Shown in pieces: positions 1 through 7,890 of a DNA stretch of 64,000 bases. Both the position numbers and the translations under genes were made by a program. Position 1 is the first letter of the stretch, and every line of letters starts with the position of its first letter. This DNA is from Bdellovibrio sp. (GTDB lineage: Bacteria > Bdellovibrionota > Bacteriovoracia > Bacteriovoracales > Bacteriovoracaceae). The stretch spans positions 186,001 to 250,000 of the forward strand of contig JACPIU010000010.1 of the NCBI GenBank assembly GCA_016187935.1. The letters run 5' to 3'. Under the pieces are notes generated by a model. It was not told the origin of the DNA, did no database searches, and worked only from the letters and a program-made list of their open reading frames with translations.

Positions 1-516
1 CTGATCGGTGGTCTGACAGGATTATTCTTGGCCTCCATGGCCACCGATGTGCAACTTCACGATACTTATTTTGTAGTGGCGCATTTTCACTATACCATGG
101 TGGGGGGAGTCGTGATGGGTATGTTTTCGGGCATGTTTTACTGGATGCCCAAGATAACCGGCAAAATGTACAACGAGTTATGGGGACGTGTCAGTGCGGT
201 CTTGGCCTTTCTGGGTTTCAATGTTACTTTTATTCCTCAATTTATCATGGGCTCCCAAGGCATGCCCCGTCGTTATCATCTCTATGATCCCAAGTTTCAT
301 GCTTATCATTTGACTTCTACGATAGGTTCTTGGATTTTAGGGCTTGGCATTGTGATTGCGATGATTGTCCTAATCAAATCCTTTAAAAAAGGATCAGTGG
401 CGCCCGTTAATCCTTGGGGAGGCACCACCCTTGAATGGACCACCCCCAGTCCTCCGCCCCATGATAATTTTGCTCAAATTCCAACTGTAACAAGCAGGCC
501 CTATGAGTACAATTAA
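1..516 (+). CDS. ctaD: Cytochrome c oxidase subunit I, C-terminal part (5' truncated)
   Basis: This is the last 171 codons of the haem-copper oxidase catalytic subunit; the reading frame is open from base 1, so the start lies outside the window. It carries the conserved stretch [13 protein letters not shown], whose two histidines in HFH are the axial ligands of haem a3 and haem a, and whose preceding His-Asp pair belongs to the magnesium/proton exit region. Hydrophobic transmembrane helices follow, then a hydrophilic proline-rich cytoplasmic tail. The stop overlaps the start of the subunit III gene by 14 bases, so the two are translationally coupled. The protein reduces O2 to water while pumping protons across the inner membrane. 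Confidence 0.96.
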   Translation: MIGGLTGLFLASMATDVQLHDTYFVVAHFHYTMVGGVVMGMFSGMFYWMPKITGKMYNELWGRVSAVLAFLGFNVTFIPQFIMGSQGMPRRYHLYDPKFHAYHLTSTIGSWILGLGIVIAMIVLIKSFKKGSVAPVNPWGGTTLEWTTPSPPPHDNFAQIPTVTSRPYEYN

Positions 517-1150
517 TTTTGAAAAGGGTGTCATTCCATCCCATCATTTTTCCACCGTGTCCCAAGAATATCATGCAGGAATATTGGGGATTTGGTTATT
601 TCTGGCCACGGAAGTTTTAATGTTCGGCGGGCTCTTTGTGGCCTATGCCATTTTTCGCAATATGTATCCGAGTGTCTTTCATGATGCCAGCCAGTTGTTA
701 GATATGCAATTAGGCGCAATGAATACGGTCATTCTCATTGCCAGTTCCTATTGCATGGCCCAGGCGGTTCACTATACTCAAAAAGGAGAAACGCACCATG
801 CCTTCACTCTCATTCTCCTGACTATTTTGTGCGCGCTTTTCTTTTTAGGCGTGAAATATTTTGAATACCAACATAAGTTCCATGAGGGTCTTTTACCCGG
901 AATGAATTTTACTCATGCCAATGCCACTCGGGAGATGGGGATTTTTTTTGGCCTTTATTTTGTCATGACCGGACTGCATGCCATTCATATTTTGGTGGGG
1001 ATCGGCCTCATGGCATGGCTTCTGTTGCGATTTAAAAGAAATGAATTTTCACCGCACTATTTTATTCCTGTGGATGGCGTGGGGTTGTATTGGCATATTG
1101 TGGATATCATTTGGATTTTTCTCTTCCCGCTGTTGTATTTGATTGGATAG
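503..1150 (+). CDS. ctaE: Cytochrome c oxidase subunit III
   Basis: This 215-aa polytopic membrane protein is the non-catalytic subunit III of the aa3-type oxidase. The N-terminal part has the typical [18 protein letters not shown] segment, and the C-terminal half has the family pattern [12 protein letters not shown] followed by [18 protein letters not shown], with the conserved histidines of subunit III. Its length is normal for the bacterial short form. It overlaps the subunit I gene and lies 9 bases before the subunit IV gene, giving the usual ctaD-ctaE-ctaF order. Subunit III stabilises the catalytic core and maintains proton uptake. Confidence 0.96.
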   Translation: MSTINFEKGVIPSHHFSTVSQEYHAGILGIWLFLATEVLMFGGLFVAYAIFRNMYPSVFHDASQLLDMQLGAMNTVILIASSYCMAQAVHYTQKGETHHAFTLILLTILCALFFLGVKYFEYQHKFHEGLLPGMNFTHANATREMGIFFGLYFVMTGLHAIHILVGIGLMAWLLLRFKRNEFSPHYFIPVDGVGLYWHIVDIIWIFLFPLLYLIG

Positions 1151-1159
1151 GAGTTTGCT

Positions 1160-1453
1160 ATGTCCTCTGAACATTCGCACTTCCATGTTGTTCCGGCGGC
1201 CATCAATTTCAAAGTATTTTTGGCCTTGATTGGTCTCACTATTTTAACCGTCATCACAGCACGAATTAATTTGGGTGGGCCATGGAATATTGTCCTGGCC
1301 CTAAGTATAGCTTGCACCAAGGCCATCTTGGTTTTTTTATGGTTCATGCATTTGAAATACAGTCATGCTATCAACCGAGTGGTGATCGGCAGCGCTCTTT
1401 TCTTTCTCATAGTCTTTCTGGGCCTTACCGCCACGGACGTTTTCTTTAGGTAA
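1160..1453 (+). CDS. ctaF: Cytochrome c oxidase subunit IV (bacterial, CtaF-like)
   Basis: This is a 97-aa protein with three predicted membrane spans (about residues 13-33, 40-62 and 72-92). It has the pattern ILVFLWFMHLKYS, which is the hallmark of the prokaryotic COX4 family. It follows subunit III by 9 bases, with a Shine-Dalgarno-like AGGAG before the ATG, so it is the last gene of the oxidase operon. The role is structural, supporting assembly of the oxidase. No clear Rho-independent terminator is visible in the 92 bases that follow. Confidence 0.93.
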   Translation: MSSEHSHFHVVPAAINFKVFLALIGLTILTVITARINLGGPWNIVLALSIACTKAILVFLWFMHLKYSHAINRVVIGSALFFLIVFLGLTATDVFFR

Positions 1454-1545
1454 GTCATTAATTTTAGGTGAATATAAAATTTTTCCATCTATGGAACTGG
1501 CGCATCAATCGTTGTATGGTTTTTCCTTTTCTATAGGGGGATTCC

Positions 1546-2934
1546 ATGAAAAGAAGCGTGCAACTCATGTGGGCATTGTTGGCCTTAACTTTCTCGCTGT
1601 CGCTTTTTGGCCAAGATGATCCGAGTGGATGGAAGTTCTATCCTTATCAGGACCCTGGTTCGGAAATTGTTTTTCCCCAAGATGAAGGCAAGCATAACGG
1701 TATTCCCAACATGGAGTGGTGGTATTCAGTCATGCACCTGCGAGGTGAAACTTCGGGTGATCGTTATGCCGTTTTAGTCACACACTTTAATAATCACATT
1801 CGTCTTTTCACTGTTACAAACTTAGATAAGAAAGTTCACACTTCGGGCGCCACCATGGGGTTTCTCAATTCCGCCTCAGGCCATCTCGAACTTTCCCATA
1901 GAACGAAATACGGCAAAGATATTTTTCGCACCAAGCGTGGTGAAGATAGAAAATTGATTCCCTTTGAGTACGAAATTAAAACCCATCATGATAAAATGAA
2001 CTTAAGCGTCCAGTTAAAATCCCGCAAGCGCCCCATGATGGTTGCGGGGGATGGATACATTGCCGTGGGAACCAGCGGTCATACCTGGTATTATTCTCTC
2101 ACCAGCTTGGCCGTCACCGGTGAATTGGAGCATCAAGGGCTTAGAGAAAAAGTTACAGGCATCGGTTGGATGGATCACCAATGGGGACCGTTCATTATTT
2201 CACCTTTTGAATTGGGCCGGACTTTTGAAACTTATGAATGGTTTTGCGTACAGCTCGATAATGGCATAGAACTAATGATCAGCAATATCTACGATCGAGA
2301 TTACAATCTGCCTATGACAGAGAATTACGGCGCAGTAGAATTATTTTATTCAAACGGTGAAGGCCGCCATACCGAGCGGCGCGAGTTTAAACGCACCGGT
2401 TATTGGCGCGACCCCGTTTCGGGCCACACCATGTCTATGGGGTGGGAGCTTAAAGTTCCTGAATTGAATGTTGACATAAGGCTGACTCCCGATATGGTTG
2501 AGCAAATGGTGCAATTGCCATTGAACGGCTCTTTCTGGGAAGGCAGCGTCAGCGTTGTGGGCACCATTGATGGTGTCGCAGTGAAAGGCAAGGCCTTTGG
2601 TGAATTGCTGCATCGTTTTGAAAAACCCGAAGTCGAAATTGCCACGCTGAAAAGCACCTGGCGTAGAAGTGAGACTTTGATCTTGGACTGGAGAGTGAAA
2701 AATCCCGACGACGGCAATCCGCTGAACTTTAGTGTTTACCTGGTCCAAAATGGAGTGGAGACGCTCTTGAAACAAGATATGCTGGGCGACAGATTTTCAA
2801 CTAAGCTCGAATCTATTTTGGGAGCGCAGAGCACGACTTCTAAGTTTACGTTGAAGGTGCGCGCCTATTCGGTGGACAAAACCATCAAGGGTGAAGCCGA
2901 GACTTCGGTGCTGAAGTTGGTGCCTGCACGATAA
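1546..2934 (+). CDS. Exported AttH/CrtC-type lipocalin-like protein (predicted secreted hydrolase)
   Basis: This 462-aa protein has a signal peptide of about 22 residues. The mature part carries hallmarks of the AttH/CrtC (hydroxyneurosporene hydratase-like) double lipocalin fold: NMEWWYSVMHL near residue 55, a central GHTWYYSLT, and IGWMDHQWGPF around residue 207. No carotenoid genes are near, so carotenoid hydration is unlikely; the family is also annotated as predicted secreted hydrolase. A C-terminal region from about residue 365 looks like a beta-sandwich extension beyond the usual family end. The start is supported by GGGGG 5 bases upstream. The stop overlaps the next start (TAATG), so the two genes are probably co-translated. 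Confidence 0.8.
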   Translation: MKRSVQLMWALLALTFSLSLFGQDDPSGWKFYPYQDPGSEIVFPQDEGKHNGIPNMEWWYSVMHLRGETSGDRYAVLVTHFNNHIRLFTVTNLDKKVHTSGATMGFLNSASGHLELSHRTKYGKDIFRTKRGEDRKLIPFEYEIKTHHDKMNLSVQLKSRKRPMMVAGDGYIAVGTSGHTWYYSLTSLAVTGELEHQGLREKVTGIGWMDHQWGPFIISPFELGRTFETYEWFCVQLDNGIELMISNIYDRDYNLPMTENYGAVELFYSNGEGRHTERREFKRTGYWRDPVSGHTMSMGWELKVPELNVDIRLTPDMVEQMVQLPLNGSFWEGSVSVVGTIDGVAVKGKAFGELLHRFEKPEVEIATLKSTWRRSETLILDWRVKNPDDGNPLNFSVYLVQNGVETLLKQDMLGDRFSTKLESILGAQSTTSKFTLKVRAYSVDKTIKGEAETSVLKLVPAR

Positions 2935-3608
2935 TGAAAGAAAAAATCGTATTACTAATCTTTGTATCGCTTTTTGGATGTAGTAGTGGCAAAAATTACG
3001 ATGCTGTCTCTGAACTTAAAGTATTAAATGAACTTCGTGATGAGTTCTTGGCCCAAGCAAAAGCACATGCAAGGGCCCTTGATTTTGTGCCCGAGATTCG
3101 CAATTGGACTCGTCCTTCTCTGGCCTCATGGAGGGAAGAGCAAAGGGCCGTCGCCATTCCTGTTTGGACAGAATTATCAGCGTCGCAAATCTCCTCACTT
3201 AGTGCTTTGTTTGGTTCGGAAGCCAGGGCTAAGGAAATTTTCCCCCTGCTTTTTCGGTGGTTTTTGATTCCTCATGAGCTATTTCATGCAGTACAAACAA
3301 ATTTTCAGAGTCATTTGAATCATTGGAAATCTGAAAAGTTTGCTAATGATGTTGCCGCTGCATTTTTAAGTCACACACATGAGGGTAAAATGAGGCTCCA
3401 GCGTTTGGAAGCATTACTGACTCCGGTTATTGTAAACCTGCCGCAAATTGAGACTGCTGGACTTGATGAAGAAACTTATTTTGAAAAAGAGTATCACAAC
3501 CTGGGAAAAGACCCTCTTCTATACGGTAATTTTCAATTACGTTTTATTTTGCGGAGCTTGCAAAATAGAGAAAAACTAGAGCTACAAAAGCTATTTCTAA
3601 ATTTATAG
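2934..3608 (+). CDS. Lipoprotein with HExxH zinc-protease motif
   Basis: This 224-aa protein has a lipoprotein signal peptide with lipobox LFGC (Cys16), so it is probably anchored in the outer membrane. Residues 114-118 read HELFH, the HExxH zinc-binding and catalytic motif, set in a hydrophobic helix (WFLIPHELFHAVQ). A downstream acidic stretch, EKEYHNLGKDPLLYGNFQ, could give the third ligand, but I cannot identify it with certainty. The gene starts inside the stop of the lipocalin-like gene (TAATG), so the two products may work together in the periplasm. I do not recognise a named family; the peptidase function is inferred from the motif alone. Confidence 0.75.
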   Translation: MKEKIVLLIFVSLFGCSSGKNYDAVSELKVLNELRDEFLAQAKAHARALDFVPEIRNWTRPSLASWREEQRAVAIPVWTELSASQISSLSALFGSEARAKEIFPLLFRWFLIPHELFHAVQTNFQSHLNHWKSEKFANDVAAAFLSHTHEGKMRLQRLEALLTPVIVNLPQIETAGLDEETYFEKEYHNLGKDPLLYGNFQLRFILRSLQNREKLELQKLFLNL

Positions 3609-3642
3609 ATATTGTTGTTTTCGGTAGTAAGAGTGCTTTAAA

Positions 3643-4437
3643 TTACATTTTCATTTTATGGTGCCATGTACAGCTAGTACCCATCGAGGATTCAAGAGAG
3701 TCTTTCTCAGTATCGAAACTTGATTCAATAATCTCTTGCACCCACGAGCGGATTTCTGCGGTATCAGTTCTGGCCACATCATTTTGGCCAGCATCACGAC
3801 TGGGAGTTAGATGGATCGAGCTGTTGACTCCAATAACTTGTAGTCCATCTGGTGTTTCGATTAAAGCAGGGGAGCCGCTATCTCCAGGAGCGAGGGAGGG
3901 ATAAAAACCACCTTCGGGGTCACTGGGTGAACTATAGTGCGTATCGCTGGAGCTGGTGATTCGGATGGCGGCCTTTTTCAAGTACTCGCCGCCCGGATCA
4001 CCAAAAAAATCTTGCGGACCGTGGCCAGTCAACCAAACTTTCTTGGTTAGATTAATCTTGCTGGCAAGTTTTGCGAAGGGAGGTTTTTGAAACCCTTGCA
4101 CTTCAATGATCGCAATGTCGCGTTTGGATGGAGCATAGTGAATCTGCTTAATTTGAGTGCTTTTTAAAGTGGTATCTTTTATTACTGCGCCGGTCTTGAA
4201 GGCCAATAAATCACCTGGCCGATATTTTTCTTTAGTATTTTCTTCACGCAGACAATGGGCCGCTGTCATGATGAGTCCAGGAGCGATCACGCTTGCCCCA
4301 CAATAATGAAAGCTGACGTCGGCATTTATTCCTTGTAAGGAAAGAATATACGGAAATTCATTTTCTGAGGCCTCTTCACCACCAACTAATGCCCAAGCAT
4401 TGTTACAGAACAAGAGGCATAGAATAAGAATTTTCAT
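3643..4437 (-). CDS. Secreted trypsin-like serine protease (S1 family)
   Basis: I choose the ATG at 4437 because it gives a clean 16-residue signal peptide; an upstream in-frame start at 4488 would add 17 residues that look like leader sequence. The 264-aa product has LVGGEEA as the zymogen activation site and a complete chymotrypsin-type triad: His61 in TAAHC, Asp107 in RDIAI and Ser188 in GDSGSP. It is an ordinary single-domain S1 protease with a short C-terminal extension. It is convergent with the lipoprotein gene. It probably degrades proteins outside the cell or in the periplasm. Confidence 0.9.
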   Translation of the reverse strand: MKILILCLLFCNNAWALVGGEEASENEFPYILSLQGINADVSFHYCGASVIAPGLIMTAAHCLREENTKEKYRPGDLLAFKTGAVIKDTTLKSTQIKQIHYAPSKRDIAIIEVQGFQKPPFAKLASKINLTKKVWLTGHGPQDFFGDPGGEYLKKAAIRITSSSDTHYSSPSDPEGGFYPSLAPGDSGSPALIETPDGLQVIGVNSSIHLTPSRDAGQNDVARTDTAEIRSWVQEIIESSFDTEKDSLESSMGTSCTWHHKMKM

Positions 4438-4548
4438 ATTACGGGATAATGCAGGCCCAAGACCAACTCCAACTACCTTAAAGTGCAATTAATTTTTCGC
4501 AAAGGTGTCTAAAGTTTTGACAGCAAATTGAAATAATGACTCGCCTTA

Positions 4549-4571
4549 TGTATCATCGCGTCTGTATCATC
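4549..4571 (+). promoter_or_regulatory. Direct repeat TGTATCATC x2 upstream of the hemerythrin gene
   Basis: Two identical 9-mers (4549-4557 and 4563-4571) are separated by 5 bases, giving a 14-base period. They lie 44 bases before the hemerythrin start. They could be an operator or a chance repeat; I see no well-spaced -35/-10 pair that settles it. Confidence 0.25.
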
Positions 4572-4614
4572 TCATCTGTTTGTTTTTTATAGTACATCTT
4601 GAGGAAATCTTTTT

Positions 4615-5073
4615 ATGCCGAAATTGGGGCGAGATTCAATCCCAAAAAAATATTTCAAACTTGCGACCTTGTCGAACGATCCAATCGTTTGGGAAGCGAA
4701 ATTCAACGTCGGTATTGCCGAGATTGATAGACAGCACCAAGACATCGTCAAATTGGCCAATGAGATTCAAGATTCTCTTGCAACAAAAACCCGAAAAAGT
4801 GGTTTTGTTCTTGAAATCATGGAAAAACTTGAGCAATACATCGTTGAACATTTTGCTTACGAAGAAGGTCTGATGGGAAACACTCGTTATCCCGGCCTTG
4901 GTGCCCAGAAAAAAGAACACGCCGGTTTCATGAAGTATGTTAAAGAACTGCAAGAACAATACAAAAATTCAATTATTGATATAAGGCAGATTCTTAGATT
5001 TATTTCTAGCTGGTTCATTGATCACATTCAAGGCTCGGATAAGCGCTTTGCTGAATGGAAATCAAAACTTTAA
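4615..5073 (+). CDS. Bacteriohemerythrin
   Basis: This 152-aa single-domain hemerythrin binds O2 at a di-iron site. The family motifs are clear: W26 and GIAEIDRQH (His41), EHFAYEE (His79 and Glu83), KKEH (His102) and HIQGSD (His137 and Asp142). The site normally has seven protein ligands with a HxxxH pair; here the first histidine of that pair aligns with Gln98, so one iron ligand appears replaced. A 20-residue N-terminal extension precedes the domain. GAGG sits about 11 bases before the ATG. The gene is monocistronic and convergent with the aldehyde dehydrogenase gene. Roles in O2 storage, sensing or delivery to the oxidase are inferences. Confidence 0.9.
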   Translation: MPKLGRDSIPKKYFKLATLSNDPIVWEAKFNVGIAEIDRQHQDIVKLANEIQDSLATKTRKSGFVLEIMEKLEQYIVEHFAYEEGLMGNTRYPGLGAQKKEHAGFMKYVKELQEQYKNSIIDIRQILRFISSWFIDHIQGSDKRFAEWKSKL

Positions 5074-5227
5074 AAACTGGACCACCTTAATGGTGGAAAT
5101 ACTTCAAAATATTATTTAATTCCACATAGTTACATATCATATCGCCGGGCAGTCCACATAAGATTAATAATCGGGTAATGATTCAAACTAGTTGATCCAA
5201 TCCAACACCACGCTTGTGGTCCAGTTT
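5074..5227. repeat. Nested inverted repeats between convergent genes
   Basis: A perfect 12-base inverted repeat (AAACTGGACCAC at 5074-5085, its reverse complement at 5216-5227) brackets the whole intergenic region and overlaps the 3' end of the dehydrogenase gene. Inside are smaller arms: CCACC/GGTGG (5082-5096), GTGGAA/TTCCAC (5093-5098 and 5120-5125) and ACCAC/GTGGT next to the right end. No ORF or long T-run is inside. It could be a bidirectional terminator or a small MITE/REP-like element. Confidence 0.6.
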
Positions 5228-6656
5228 ACAGATAATTAATGGCAAAATCGATCAGCTTTTTCACAAAAGGTGTATAAGGCGGATAGAAGAAGCGAAGGGC
5301 GTCGAACCATTTGGTTTGGCGAAGCACCGCTCGTTCGTGGGAGAGGGCGCGGAAACCATGGAAGCCATGATAATTGCCCATACCACTCTGTCCGACGCCC
5401 CCGAAAGGCAGATCGGGGTTGGCCAAATGAATGATAGCGCTATTGATGCAAGTTCCACCCGCGGTGGAGTTTCGTAAAATACGTTCGATAGAACTCTTGG
5501 TATCACTAAAGAGATAGAAGGCCAACGGCTTTTCCATTGAGTGAAGGATGCTGTAGACCTCCTCAATATTGTTGTAGGTAAGAATTGGCAGAATAGGGCC
5601 GAAGATTTCGTTTTTCATGATTTCAGTTTCGAGCTTGACGTTACTCAAGAGAGTTGGGGCAATGTAACGTTGTTTGGCATCGCTCTCACCACCAATTTCA
5701 ATTCTAGCACCCTGGGAAACGGATTTTTGCAAAATACGAGTCAGCTCTGTCCAAGCACCATCGCTCACCAATCGTGCAAAATAAGGGCAATTCTTGCGAT
5801 CATCTTCAGTTTTTCCAAAGCGATTTATTAAAATTTCCCGGCACTCCTTTAAAAATTCTGTCAGCTTGCTTTGATGAATGAGAGCAAAGTCGGGTGCCAC
5901 ACATGTTTGACCGGCATTGATAAATTTACCCCACATGAGGCGCTCTGCCGTTTTCCGAATATCAGCACTTGAATCAATAATCGCAGGGGATTTTCCTCCC
6001 AATTCCAAAGTTACGGTGGCGAGGTGTTGGGCGGCGGCGGCCATGACTTCCTTGCCTATTTTCGGACTTCCGGTAAAAAAGACGTGGTCGAAAGGAAGTT
6101 TTAAAAGATCATTGGAGATGCTCGAGCTGCCTTCAAACAGCGCGACTTCTCCCTCATCGAAGATACCGGAAATAAAGCTCTTCAGAAATTTTGAAGTATG
6201 CGGCACTTTACTTGACGGTTTTAAAATACAACAGTTTCCGGCCGACATGGCGGCAACCAAGGGATTGATGAGTAGATTAAACGGGTAATTCCAGGGCGAT
6301 AAAATCAGCACCAATCCTTTTGGTTCATAACGGAGTTCACTCCTAGTCCCAAAAAGTGCTAGTGGTGTACCAACTCGCTTGGGTTTCATCCACTTGCGCA
6401 AATGGGAAATGGTGTGATTAATTTCAGCAATACAGGGATAAATCTCAGTAATATCAGTTTCGGAAGGGTGTTTTCCATAGTCTGCGTGAATCGCCGCTTG
6501 AAGGTCCTCTCGATGGGCCATGATGGCATCGCGCAAACGAATTAGTTTTCCAATTCGCTCTTCCGCCGTGGTGTTGGCCATTTTCCAGCGGTTGGCCTTT
6601 TGTTTTTGAAAGACGATTTCAATTTCGGTCGTGGGTGTTATATTTTTTTGTAACAT
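5226..6656 (-). CDS. Aldehyde dehydrogenase, class 3 type (NAD(P)+)
   Basis: This 476-aa ALDH superfamily enzyme oxidises aldehydes to acids. It has the cofactor-binding SPWNYPFNLL, the FTGSPKIGKEV glycine motif, the general-base stretch VTLELGGKSP and the catalytic cysteine in GQTCVAPDF. The C-terminus ends with a hydrophobic YPPYTPFVKKLIDF tail typical of class 3/fatty or coniferyl aldehyde dehydrogenases, which can associate with membranes. AGGAAGG lies 7 bases before the ATG. It is divergent from the FabH-like gene with a 127-base shared promoter region, so both may respond to the same fatty-acid signal (inference). Confidence 0.92.
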   Translation of the reverse strand: MLQKNITPTTEIEIVFQKQKANRWKMANTTAEERIGKLIRLRDAIMAHREDLQAAIHADYGKHPSETDITEIYPCIAEINHTISHLRKWMKPKRVGTPLALFGTRSELRYEPKGLVLILSPWNYPFNLLINPLVAAMSAGNCCILKPSSKVPHTSKFLKSFISGIFDEGEVALFEGSSSISNDLLKLPFDHVFFTGSPKIGKEVMAAAAQHLATVTLELGGKSPAIIDSSADIRKTAERLMWGKFINAGQTCVAPDFALIHQSKLTEFLKECREILINRFGKTEDDRKNCPYFARLVSDGAWTELTRILQKSVSQGARIEIGGESDAKQRYIAPTLLSNVKLETEIMKNEIFGPILPILTYNNIEEVYSILHSMEKPLAFYLFSDTKSSIERILRNSTAGGTCINSAIIHLANPDLPFGGVGQSGMGNYHGFHGFRALSHERAVLRQTKWFDALRFFYPPYTPFVKKLIDFAINYL

Positions 6657-6783
6657 TTATGATCCTTCCTGACAGTTATTGCCCGAGTATACACGAACCC
6701 AGACTCTGGTGGAATGGTGGGAAATAAGATATTTGCCCAGCAGGGAAAAAAGTTGTTTAATGGAATAAAAGACGAGGGTATTC

Positions 6784-7800
6784 ATGAAAAACATATATTC
6801 CAAAATTAGTGGAATTGGTAAATGTATTCCTACCAAACGTGTCACAAACGATGACTTGGCCAAGTTTCTAAGTACATCCGATGAGTGGATTAAACAGAGA
6901 ACCGGAATTGAGCAGCGCTATTGGGTAGAAAATAATGAATCCACCAGTGATTTGGCGTTCGTGGCCTCTCAGGAAGCTATTTCGAAGGCCGGGCTCGCCA
7001 AGAATGATATTGAGATGATTATTTTTGCCACTTTGAGTCCCGATCATTTTTTTCCTGGGACAGCATGTTTTTTGCAGGAAAAATTGGGAATTCCAGGGAT
7101 TGCTGCTCTTGATGTTCGGCAACAATGCACTGGTTTCCTTTACGGAATGTCGATTGCCGACCTCTATATCAGGCAGGGGATTTACAAGAATATTCTGGTG
7201 GTCGGTGCTGAGGTCCATTCCAAAGGCTTGGATAAAACCGATCGCGGTCGTGATGTGACAGTTTTGTTTGGCGATGGTGCGGGGGCAGTGGTTTTATCCC
7301 GTACTGAAGTGAATGATCCAAAACGAGACTCACATATTTATTCCACTCATCTCCATGCCGATGGAACTTATGCCAAGGAATTATGGGTACCAGCTCCAGG
7401 GATGGCGAACGGGTCTGAATTGATTACCCAAGCCGAAGTTATAGATGGGGCCCAGTATCCAAAGATGAATGGGCGACAGGTCTTTACTCATGCCGTTCGC
7501 AGCATGTGCGATGTGATCATGGAAGGTTTGAAGCATAGTAATTTGACAATCGAAGAGGTAGATTTTTTTGCCTTTCACCAGGCAAATTTGCGCATCAATG
7601 AGAAAGTGGCCTCTCTCTTGAAGATTCCTGAAAAGAAGGTTTTTAATACCATTCAAAAATATGGCAATACGACAGCTGCTACGATTCCGATTGGGCTTTA
7701 CGATGCGCTTTCTGAACATCGTTTAACTCCTGGAATGTTGGTGGCTTCTGCTGCTTTTGGTAGTGGCTTTACTTGGGCCTCTTCAATTTTTCGTTATTAA
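6784..7800 (+). CDS. 3-oxoacyl-ACP synthase III family protein (FabH-like)
   Basis: This 338-aa thiolase-fold enzyme performs decarboxylative Claisen condensation with acyl-CoA starters. The KAS III triad is complete: Cys115 in QQCTGF, His265 in FHQAN and Asn295 in GNTTAA; the GDGAGAVVL glycine motif is at about 163-171. SD GAGGG lies 6 bases before the ATG. No other fab genes (fabD, fabG, acpP, plsX) flank it, so it may be a second, non-housekeeping copy with a special substrate, for example a branched or long-chain primer. OleA-type enzymes are related, but the FabH-like motifs favour KAS III. Confidence 0.9.
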   Translation: MKNIYSKISGIGKCIPTKRVTNDDLAKFLSTSDEWIKQRTGIEQRYWVENNESTSDLAFVASQEAISKAGLAKNDIEMIIFATLSPDHFFPGTACFLQEKLGIPGIAALDVRQQCTGFLYGMSIADLYIRQGIYKNILVVGAEVHSKGLDKTDRGRDVTVLFGDGAGAVVLSRTEVNDPKRDSHIYSTHLHADGTYAKELWVPAPGMANGSELITQAEVIDGAQYPKMNGRQVFTHAVRSMCDVIMEGLKHSNLTIEEVDFFAFHQANLRINEKVASLLKIPEKKVFNTIQKYGNTTAATIPIGLYDALSEHRLTPGMLVASAAFGSGFTWASSIFRY

Positions 7801-7890
7801 GAATTAGAAGCCTTTTTTGGTCAGTAATTCAGAAGGCCTGCCATCAAATGCCCAAATAGACTCTAACTTTTCATATGATAAAATTTATTC

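Noticed and set aside
1546-2934. Carotenoid hydratase (CrtC)
   Set aside because: The fold signature is shared, but no carotenoid genes are near and the protein has a signal peptide and a C-terminal extension.
5074-5227. Insertion sequence at the nested inverted repeats
   Set aside because: There is no transposase ORF and no target-site duplication can be recognised in 154 bases.
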